Source of the DNA: Gnetum montanum
Taxonomy: Eukaryota > Streptophyta > Gnetopsida > Gnetales > Gnetaceae
DNA: 64,000 nt
Assembly (NCBI GenBank): GCA_015680685.1
Contig: MNCI01036747.1
Location: 282,862-346,861 of the forward strand
Reading direction: 5' to 3'
Shown: piece after piece, positions 21,891-31,211 of the stretch
How the letters are laid out: every line of letters begins with the position of its first letter
Numbering within the stretch: the stretch's first letter is position 1
Notes under the pieces: model-generated
Databases searched by the model: none
The model's input: only the letters and a program-made list of their open reading frames with translations
Told to the model about the DNA's origin: nothing
Program-made: the position numbers and the translations under genes

Positions 21891-24800
21891 ATGTCTTCTT
21901 CTTCTCATAAAAGCAGTTCACCACCTAGGGATCACATAAGAGACCATCGACAATCTAACACACATAACCGAGAACCACCAGTTCCTCAACAGTATTGGGT
22001 GGTATATACTCATCATGATGAGTATATACCCGATTTTACTTTTATCCTCCATCAGGATGAACAATTGCGCTGGAGAGACCTGCAAGGTAACATAGTGTTA
22101 CCCCCATATTGGGCAGTCCCTAACATTCTCCTTTGTGCTCTTGCATAGATAGGCATGATAGAACTATACGTTGAATACATTACAAAAGATTATGACATAA
22201 GGGATTACCATCCCATAGTGGCGAAATGTCTAAGGAACTTGTGGCAAGAGAGCTACCATACATTGTTGAAGGGAAAAGGGGTCCCGCATGTCCTAAGTGA
22301 AATTGGAGATGGTGAACCAGTTATAACTAGTTCTTTATCAATTGATGTTTCCCCTCATAATGAGAGTGAGGAGGTGATGTATCAGAACCTTCGCTCCATA
22401 ATACACAACCCTGGTTTTGATTCCCACAAACACCAAGTGTTCAATGAGGGAACACACACGAATGATAAGGACGGGCAGTTTGATCGTCATCATGATCGGG
22501 GCCATAACCACTGAAGAGAAGGAAAGAAACATCGTTATGGAAATGGTTCTCCTTCTTCTTCACCCCCCTCACATCATTCACCCTCTCCTTCCACATTAGG
22601 ATGTAGTCACAAGGAGCACAACGGTGAGGATAAGGGTAAGCAAAATGAGAGACCTCGACGAGAGAGTTGAGAGCGAGGACGAGGGCATTCTAGAGAGTCA
22701 AGGCATGAAAGAAGGGAAACTAAGGAACCACGTAGGCATCATAGACATAATGAGAGAGATGATCATGACGAGCCCCTACTAGCAACCCAGAGTATGTTAG
22801 ACATTACGGAGGTAGTTAGAATACCTACAAGGCACCAAAAAGATGTTCAGATCAAGAGATTGGATATGAATAACATCCCACGATTTGAGAAGGGATACAA
22901 TGCTGATCTGCAGAACCACTTACAGGAATTTCATGATGCCTGTGCCTTGAAAAACATTGAGAATGAATGGCAGAAGTTAAAGTTTTTTTCTACGACACTC
23001 ATAAAAGAATTAGAGAGTTAGTACCAGTCCTTAGAACTGGAAACCATTAGGAGGTGGAGTACGATGCTAGAATTGTTTAACGATAAATACCAAATGTACT
23101 CCAGAGTGTCCAACTTACATAAGAAGACCTAAGGATGGAAGCAGGGTAATCATGAACCCTTAGATGCTACCATGGGCCGATATTATGCATTGCTACATCA
23201 TTGCCTGGGCCATGGTTATGCACAACGGGATCAACTCCGCCACCTCGTAGATGGGCTAATACATGAAACCAGGAGAACCCTTGAAACATATGCCCAAGGG
23301 AGATTATCAAAACTTAGGTCCCATGAAATTCATTGATTGCTGGAGAAAGTAGCTAAAGAAGAAGGGGAGCTACGGAAAAGAGAAAGTGCGAAAGAGTACA
23401 AATGCGATCCTTCCTTCCAAAAGAGGGAAGTGAGATTCTGTGAGGAAGAGGATGAGTCATCACTCAAAGAGTTGGTCAATAGGAAAACCTTGCTACTTCA
23501 GAAATTAACAATAGAAGTGTCAGCTAAGGTAGATGAAATATGGAGCTCCTTAGATAGTAAAATTGAAACTATCCTAAAAATCATAGAGGAGTCTAAGGAG
23601 GAGCGAAGTAGTGACCATGATAAGAAAAAGTAGAGAGATTCAGGCCATGCACATGACAAGGGTAAGGGAAAAATGACTATCACTGATGAGGTTGTGGATT
23701 TAGATACAGAAAATGATGGTGGATGTGAGATCTGCCAATATGACCATCCTAAGGGATGTTGCCCAATAATCTCACATCTATAAGAGTTTGGGGTGTATGC
23801 ACTCAACCCAAGGCTTAACAGACGGTAGGCACCCTGAAAGTTACCTTATCCCTAAGGTAACCCGAGGTAGTTCCACCAACTATTAACATATTATCCAAGT
23901 GGAACTTTGCCACAACCTATCGGGCAACACCAGCAGTGGCAGCATCCACAATCATGGGGGATGCCACCACCTGGGCAACAATACCCTTACCAGCAACCAA
24001 ACCTATATGGCTACTACATGCAGCAGCCAGTTTCTCCAAGTGACTCTATGGGTCATGCAACCCCACAATGTCACTACCAAGTTTGGGAGTATTTTAGGAC
24101 TCCTTCTCCTCTAGGAGACACACCATATACATACCATCCCCCAAATCCATCTTTATCTCTTACACCGGTAGTTCCACTACCACCCACTCCAACGATGCAA
24201 GGGGAACTTCCCACTTAACCGTAGCAATGTAAGGCTACGAGAGTTGTAAACCTTCAACCTGCTACTGTTTCTAACAACCGTACAAAGAGAAGACCTTTCC
24301 TCAGAACCAGGAGTCCAAACAAGCTCTCACAACCACAAGCAGTTGAGTCTATGACCACTCCTCCAACAAATAAGGCTTCAGAGCTCCCTTCAAACCAACA
24401 ACAGAGCTCAACGCACATGATTATGTTAACACATACCGTTACTGACTGGATCAAGGTGGGACATCTTCCTAAGAAATTCTCTAATCCTGGAAGCCCCCTA
24501 ATTTATCTCCAAGTCGTTGGGAATGAACCTCATAAGGCTCTTCTTGACTCAGGTTCTGGAGTCAACTTAATCTCACAAGAAATGTATAAAGCCTAGAACC
24601 TACCTCCACTTAAGAAGAGCAATATTCAACTAGAGCTAGCTAACCAGTCCATCACCATTTCCTTGGGATTGGTGGAGGACATCATTACCACTATGTGTGG
24701 TTGGTCATACCCAGCTGATTTCCTAGTGATAGAAGTCAACAGTAACAAAGGGGACTTCCCAATTATAATGGGAAGGGCATGGCTGAGTACAATAGGTGCA

Positions 24801-25253
24801 TGCCTAGGGATTCACGATCTTTCCTAGGAAATATCTAAGGAAAAAATTTATGGAAAAATCAAGAAGAAGAAAGTTCCATGCATCACATACAATGACTTAG
24901 AGGGTGATGACATGGAGGAATGCTCAACATCTCCTGCATGCAACTGGTGTGCCCAAGAAACTCAGATACAAAGGTGCCTATATGTAGCAACCACACAACA
25001 AGAGAACACCCAGTGGTTGACAGCTAATCAAGAGAGTAGCCCACCAACATGCATGGAATGAATTAGAGGAACAACTTGCACCCACAACGAAAGCATAGAT
25101 ACATTGGAATATGAGCGTCACCAACTTCCAACCCTTAACCTGAAAACATCAATCGGGAGAAGTTGGACACTTTTGAGAAATTCAAAAAAATGCTCATTAT
25201 TTTGGATCTCTCCCTTTCAATTTAGTCATGGGGGAGATGGTCACCTATGCTGA
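21891..25253 (+). pseudogene. gag-protease pseudogene of element A
   Basis: The start (ATG at 21891, 147 bases after the LTR) opens MSSSSHKSSSPPRDH. Blocks in order: WVVYTHHDEYIPDFTF (N-terminal), a His/Arg/Ser-rich spacer (22400-22780), MNNIPRFEKGYNADLQNHLQ (gag domain start, about 22868), IENEWQKLKFF, YYALLHHCLGHGYAQRDQL (about 23182), a charged coiled stretch (23337-23633), the knuckle CEICQYDHPKGCCP (23727-23768, CX2CX3HX4C), a Gln/Pro-rich tail, and the protease ALLDSGSGVNLISQE (24538-24582) with FPIIMGRAWLS (about 24757-24789). The product would build the virus-like particle and cut itself. About a dozen stops and some shifts inactivate it. The frame ends SHGGDGHLC at 25253 and no RT follows. 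Confidence 0.85.
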
Positions 25254-26780
25254 TCATCTGAGGCCCTCAATTTCTTTTAAGTTTTTTTTTACACATTTTT
25301 GTTTTACATATTTTTGTTTTGCACATTTTGTTTTTACAAATTTCTTTAACTTTTCTTGTTTTTGTTTTACAACATCCTTTATAATTTTTCATTTCTTTTT
25401 GTGTGTGTTCTTATCTATTTTGTTAAGTTTGTCACCCAATAAGTGCTCTCATGATGGTATGAATTGTTTTCTATTAGTTGATAATGTTTGGTTTTTACCT
25501 TTAAGTTATGATGTTGATACTAAGGTATGGTTCTTTTGATGTAACAGGCAATGAGTTCACTTCATCCATACCTCCATAAATTTCTATGGTCTCTCTCGAC
25601 TTGGAAATGTACAGTCCCTTTCTCAATAATAAGAACTATAACGAATCGGTGACTGGGCATTTCTCAAAATAAGGAAGGACTCAAGGATTGAAAAGGGTGT
25701 GACTTCAAGGGAACTTGATGCATTTGTGTTGGCCATTCTCTTGGGTGTTTGGATGTTTTCTTCTTGAGTTTTCCTTCCCATTCTGACACTGCTCCATTAT
25801 CGGGAAGCTAAGTTAATAAAAATAACAAAGTCTTTGCATGGTGTGGTTCTCACGTATAAACACATAAACTAAAAAAAAGAAAAAAAGAAAAAAAGTGAGG
25901 ATTCAAAGCACACCCCTTAGACAAAAATAATCATTTGGGCTACAAGCACTGGTTATGGAACTCGAAATAAAAAATGTGCCCTCTAACTAAGGCCCTTCCT
26001 CACTCCCTATCTCATCTTTCTCTTCGTCGGAATGTTGGTGACTCTTTGGTGGAGACATTCTTGTTACTTCAAGATGATGGATTGGCCAAATGTATTAATA
26101 CAAAGTCACTGGATGTGGTTTGTTGAGGCCAGATTTGGAATGGGATTTGCTAAGTTACATTGACCATGAAATACATAAGGGGTTGTACACCACCTTGTTC
26201 TTGAGGCTCCATTCCATTCTCTTCTTTCCATCCTTCTTTCCCCATCTATCACCTCATTGTCGGTTGTATCAGTAGCCCATATCTTGGTGGATGCATTATT
26301 TTCTTTTTGGTAAATTCTTGTGGTTAAGACTTTAACTCTTGTTTCAAATGACATTCCTAGAGCCTAGGAACTCTTCGAATGTGGGTTTGTTAGGACATTA
26401 AGAGCATGAGCCTGCTTTGGGGAGGACCCACTAGCATTCATATTTGGTACACCAGTTAAATTCTTTTCCTTAACATTTTTTGCAATCAAATTTATTCGTT
26501 CATTTCCATCTTGACATCCATTTCATCGACATTACAGTTGTCCATTTTTCTCCATCTTTCTTGTTCTTTTTCTTTCTCCATTCTATCGCTACCGAAGTTT
26601 TGCTCTTAGTCATGGGGGTCTTGACCTAATTTTTTTGATTTTCTCCTAACCCCTACACCTTTGGTAGTCACCACTATTATATCTCCAGACTTGTATCAGC
26701 CATACCACAACTCAACCAATGGACCTTTCACCAAAGCAAGGTATCAACTACATTTTGATTCATTTACCCTTGCTAATATA
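25254..26780 (+). other. Element A 3' region: non-coding, T-rich repeats and decayed ORF
   Basis: 25277-25360 has four or five units like TTTTACACATTTTTG. 25525 carries GTATGG after AAG, a possible splice donor. Around 26085-26230 the sequence aligns with the B frame LAKCINxKSLxVV, but a single-base deletion breaks it. An internal AGTCATGGGGGT occurs at about 26609. No RT, integrase or other known domain is seen. The region is shared with B and in part with D. Confidence 0.65.
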
Positions 26781-27000
26781 TAGACTGTGTTGTGTGTGCA
26801 GATGGCAATCATGCAACAATGGATTGGATCTGGAGGGAACACCTGGAATGGATCAGTGCTGAAGCAGCTATGCAAAGGACGAGATGGAGGGTGCGCTTAT
26901 GGATAGAAAATGAAAGGTGCAACCTTGGTGTTGGCAGCAGCAGACTTCTTCTCTCTTCTCTCTCAACTACCAAAGAAGGCCTGATGTCAAATGTATAAGG
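26781..27000 (+). pseudogene. Element A 3' ORF remnant behind an acceptor-like site
   Basis: TGTTGTGTGTGCAG ends at 26801 like a 3' splice site. After it the sequence aligns with element B (VCRWQSYKNGGDLEEPLGM there; VCRWQSCNNGLDLEGTPGM here) and then shifts frame by one base before the SxxKQLCK block. The product family was not recognised; an env-like 3' ORF is possible from its position only. Confidence 0.35.
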
Positions 27001-27151
27001 TGTTCACTCTTATTTTTGTGAACACCAGTTTTGTCATCTTCTGTAATGATGATCCGTTCACATGCCATCCCATTCACCATTAGCTCCATTCAAGTCAATA
27101 ATCCCATACCTTCCCAATATTTTGTAAGGAACTCAAGGATGATTTTTTATT

Positions 27152-27165
27152 CAGTCATGGGGGTA
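27152..27165 (+). promoter_or_regulatory. Polypurine tract of element A
   Basis: CAGTCATGGGGGTA precedes the 3' LTR start directly. It primes plus-strand synthesis. The same words occur twice more inside the element (about 25226 and 26609) and before the B 3' LTR. Confidence 0.7.
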
Positions 27166-28007
27166 TGATGGGATGCGATATCGCATGGGCCGTGATATTG
27201 CGTACGCGATATTGCATATGCGATATCACATCTTCCCCTGCGATATCGCGTACGTGATGTCACAGTGCACCATCAAATCTATAAATAAGAGGTGGTTCTC
27301 CCTTATTTCACCATCTAGATCTAGACCCTTAGCAAAACTTTGGTAGTTTTACCTCTCTAGAGATAGAATAGTTTCCATGTGCCTGCAGTAGGAGCTCCAA
27401 AGTGAATGGATCTTTATTCGAGCAAATATTGTACTTGAGCACAAGTTTGTGTATGGAAATAAAGATGAACTTATTGGATAAACCTTGCAGTGCATGAAAT
27501 AGGCTAAATAGGACTTTAATTATTGTTATTTATTGTTCATCATTTAAATGCTTTATTAGTCAATTAAATCTCTCTCAACCCTTAACTCCTAGTTAAGTGC
27601 ATTTAGTAAGATTGCTTTGAGCACATGCGTTACACTTGGTAATCCCAACAACGAATAGCATTTGGTAATTCCATAAGGTTGCATTAGCTCAGGGTGTGAA
27701 CGACAAGTGGGAATGGATACTGATGCTAGGCATTAGAACTTAGTTAGTTAAAGTTAGTTACTTAGTCTCTTCACCCTTTCCTCTCTTAGCATAAGCAATA
27801 AAACATAAAAGACATAAAAATCACATACCTTAGACTTACTTAACCATACAACCGTGACAAATACAAGTAAGTCTGGGAAGACAACAAATGATTAACCTTA
27901 AGTGTTCCATAAGGCCTGTAGGCACTTAGTCTGCGGAGTTCGACCAAATCGCACATGTAACGCTCATATTCGTATGGTTGAGTGTAGGGGTACCTCGCCA
28001 CTCATTA
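27166..28007 (+). repeat. Element A 3' LTR
   Basis: Begins TGATGGGATGCGATATCGCA and ends CTCATTA: the terminal CA has become TA by a C to T change. It is 53 bases longer than the 5' LTR, chiefly because the palindromic U3 block carries more GATATCGC/TACGCGATAT units. The TATA box is at 27280-27287. Confidence 0.9.
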
Positions 28008-28012
28008 GGTAG
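28008..28012 (+). repeat. Target site duplication of element A, right copy (GGTAG)
   Basis: Identical to 20951-20955. Joining the two flanks restores AAGGGTAGGAAAGATAG before the F 3' LTR. Confidence 0.9.
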
Positions 28013-28021
28013 GAAAGATAG

Positions 28022-29740
28022 TGTAGGAACATCTCTTCTAACTTCCTTGTGCTTGTCCTACAGGTTGTTTTTTGTAGGTTTCACACTTGGTGAAGACCTA
28101 GACTAGTGTGTCTAGTTTTTGTGTTGAATTTTTATGATGAAGATTCTTGGATGTTTGGCATGTTTGGAGGTGTTTTTGGCTTATTTTGATGAGTTTAAGA
28201 GGTTCCAAGGTCTATGGGAACTTGTTAGGAGGCATCTAAAGGCTCTCAACATCAAGAAAAGCATTTTTATTTCTGGCATATTTAGGATAGATGTCTCCCC
28301 AAAAAGATAGATGACTTTCTAGAGACATCTCCCTTGAAGTGTAGATGTCTCTAGTTCAAAGAAGACATCTACGAAAAATAGTAGAAGTCTCTCTCAATAG
28401 CAGGGCTTGCACAAAAGATGTCTCCTCAAAATAATAGATGTCTCCTCAAAGACATCTCCCCTAAATTTTAGATGTCTACATTCCAAAGAAGACATCTTCC
28501 AAAAACAACAAATGTCTCTCCTAAGAACAAAGCTCTCACAAGAGATGTCTACATGAAATAAGAGACATCTATGTTGGCAAAGAAGAAAGGCTTTGAGATG
28601 GAATTTCTATTGGGAAGCATCCAAAAGATGCCAAATTCATGTGGAAAACATCTACGGAAGCAAATAGAAAGCTTCCTAGGGTTTTTAGATCTTTATAATT
28701 ATGTATGCCTTCATCCATGAGAAAGAAGAAGAGGTGGTATGCAAGGAGAACTAAGTAAGAGAGATTGGATGAGCACATTGGGTGAGTGCAATAGGTGATT
28801 CTATCTCCATGATCAGCTTGTGGTGTGTTGATCTATGTGTTCTATTCTCTTGTATCTCACTTGTGAGTTAAGATCTCCATCCTAGGTTGTGGGAGAGATT
28901 TCTCATGGTTATGTCTTGAATTAAGAATAATCATTGTGTGATTGTAGAGCCTCATGCTCTACAATATCATTTGAGTGCGACAGGTTTATGGATGCTTGTG
29001 GGTTGTGTGAACCCTATTGTTATCTTTGAATAATTTAATTGAAGATAGCTATTTTTATTGTTTTTCTAGCAAATAAGTTTTTCTTTGCATAATATCTAAA
29101 TTTAGTGCTGAAGGTGATTTAATTGTTGAGTAAACCTACTCCACTTGGATACTTTTCATGATGGAAATAAAGATCAAGGTTACTTACTATCATTATAACA
29201 CTTTGACTTATCCTAGATTTCATTTCTTATGTTCTTTACTTTCACATGCAATTGGATTAATGTCTATTTTTCTTGTACTTAGGATAATAATTTATATTTC
29301 TATGTACATTAAATATGTGAATGAGTACAACCAATTCTAAGCATAAACATGCTATCATTTAGTAATCCCAATAGTGTTATTAATTGGTACATCCAGTAGT
29401 GGACATTCAGTAATCTAATGATGATAGCATGAGTTCAAGATATGTACAACAAATTAGGAATAGATGCTCATCACTTATGCTAGTCTAGACTTTAATTCCT
29501 TATTTATTAAACTAATTAGTTAATTTTTATATTTTAATATAACCAAATAACATCAATGATCATATGACTTAATTACAATTAATCGTATAAACTAAGGCTA
29601 GCATAAGTGTAATTAGGAAGATATAAACTTGCAATCATACTTAATAATATAGAAATCTTACTAGTATAGATCATGGATTACAATCACGACACACATAATT
29701 CTCATGATTTGTATCATTGGATGTATTTTCTACATCACTG
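28022..29740 (+). repeat. 3' LTR of element F (right end approximate)
   Basis: TGTAGGAACATCTCTTC follows the purine-rich stretch that comes after the F chromodomain once element A is removed. The stretch contains the second copy of the 18541-18628 block and a dense array of AGATGTCT words (28280-28572). The end near 29740 (ACATCA) is a guess, because no full partner LTR exists. Confidence 0.55.
28280..28572. repeat. AGATGTCT/AGACATCT array in element F U3
   Basis: About a dozen copies of AGATGTCT(C) and its reverse complement AGACATCT alternate over 290 bases with 10 to 25 bases between them. Such short inverted words in a U3 may be protein binding sites or hairpin formers. Confidence 0.75.
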
Positions 29741-30338
29741 CTCATCATTAACATCATTATCGAGCACTAGTTCTAGTATTCTAGATTAGTCCTAATATTA
29801 ATGATCATTTTTGAAATTTTAATGATTTATTTTTTGAAAAATATTATTATTTAATAAGTCACATATATTAATTCAAAATCTTTGCTTTTGATAGAGGATA
29901 TTTTTTAGGTACTGATAACTCTATAAGGGAACATGATGAAAGCAACAAAAATAGAGATGACATATTCTATTAAGTTAAAGTCATCTACCAATGTTTGGAT
30001 CTTTATTATTTAGAATGTACCTTCATTCTATACTAGGATGAATAAATCATATCAAGAGACTTTAAAGAAAACATTGTGTTACTAAAAGAATTAAGCAATT
30101 CCATTAATATTAATAGCTTCATTGATGAAGGTTGAATTAAAAGCTATTATTATTAAATACAAAGTAGATGAAATATCTAAGCTCTGTTAGCATACAGAAG
30201 CCCAAAATTGAAAATACTATTTCATGGAGACATGCCATAAAGTAGTTAACGGAAAACGGGCTACTATTCAACAATATCCAATTATTAGAATCCTCCACTT
30301 TTCAAAGTAGATGAAATGACTAACTCATAGCTATGTTT
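29741..30338. other. A+T-rich spacer between elements F and B
   Basis: Short frames with many stops (for example around 29930-30290) were not recognised. No repeat partner was seen in the window. Confidence 0.45.
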
Positions 30339-30437
30339 AGCCTTGGTAAGTGATGGGACGCAATATTGCATGGGCCGCGATATCGCGTACGCATATCGCG
30401 GCCATCGCGATATCACATCCCATCACTTACCAAGGCT
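30339..30437. repeat. 99-bp near-palindrome at the start of element B
   Basis: AGCCTTGGTAAGTGATGGGA (30339-30358) is perfectly repeated in reverse complement at 30418-30437. Most of the sequence between the arms also pairs (GGCCGCGATAT with ATATCGCGGCC), so the whole 99 bases can fold into one hairpin. It holds the LTR start and 12 bases that lie outside the LTR by comparison with other copies. Confidence 0.9.
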
Positions 30438-31067
30438 AATGGAATGCAATATTGCATGGGCCACAATATCGTGGCCGTTGTGATATTGCATCCCACACAA
30501 TATCGTGTACGTGATATCGAGGTGCACTGTAAAATCTATAAATAAGAGGTGACTCCCCCTTGTTTCCTCATCCTAGGCTAAACAGTAGGAAAACTCTGGC
30601 AAATTGATCACTCCAAAGATAGAATATTTTCCATATGCTTATAGTAGGAGTCCTAAAGTGAATGGATCTTTATTCGAGTAGACATTGTACCTGAACACAA
30701 GTTTGTGTATGGTAATAAAGACGAACTTCCTGGATAAACCTTGCAGTGCATGGAATAGGCTAATTAGGATTTTATTTATTATTATTTATTACTTTCCATT
30801 TACATGCTTTATTAGGAATTAAATATTTCTCAACCCTTCTCTCCTAGTTAAGTGCCTCAGTAAGACCACTTCGAGCACGTGCGTTATGCATGGTGATCCT
30901 AGCAACGATTACCATTTGGTAGCCACGGTTGCATCAATTCAGGGTGTGTACGGTAAGTGGGAACNTTCATGAGGTGTGTAGGCACTTAGTCTACAGAGTT
31001 CGACTGGATCATGCATGTTACACTCGTACTCGTATGGTTGAGTGTAGGGGTACCTCACCACTCATCA
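30351..31067 (+). repeat. Element B 5' LTR (incomplete, N at 30965)
   Basis: Starts TGATGGGACGCAATATTGCA; a second, mutated start (TAATGGAATGCAATATTGCA) follows at about 30438 behind the palindrome. TATA box at 30537-30544. At the N (30965) about 200 bases present in the B 3' LTR are missing. Ends CTCACCACTCATCA. Confidence 0.8.
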
Positions 31068-31086
31068 TTGGCGCCATTGTCGGGGA
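31068..31086 (+). promoter_or_regulatory. Primer binding site of element B (tRNA-Asp type)
   Basis: TTGGCGCCATTGTCGGGGA follows the LTR; two differences from the tRNA-Asp complement. Confidence 0.8.
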
Positions 31087-31211
31087 CTAAGGGTTTGTGC
31101 GCTAAGTAGGACATAAGAGATCATTTACATCATTGGGAGCTTAAACAAACCTTAGGGTTAATCAAACAAAAAAATTTTATAACGGTAAAATCAACACACC
31201 GAGAAGACATC

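Larger units (their letters stand above)
20956..28007 (+). mobile_element. Element A: complete gag-protease LTR retrotransposon
   Basis: Two LTRs (20956-21744 and 27166-28007) in direct orientation flank 5.4 kb of internal sequence, with a perfect GGTAG duplication outside. Inside follow a tRNA-Asp-type primer site, gag, a knuckle, a DSG protease, a long 3' region without recognised protein, and a purine tract. There is no RT, RNase H or integrase, so it is non-autonomous, similar in design to TR-GAG elements. The knuckle spacing and primer suggest an Athila-like origin. In a stretch of about 205 aligned LTR bases I count roughly 20 differences, so the insertion is old. It sits in the purine-rich tract before the 3' LTR of element F. 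Confidence 0.9.

Noticed and set aside
20956-28007. Endogenous pararetrovirus as source of the gag-protease parts
   Set aside because: Two LTRs, target duplication, tRNA-Asp primer site and polypurine tract prove an LTR retrotransposon; no movement or coat protein motif is present.
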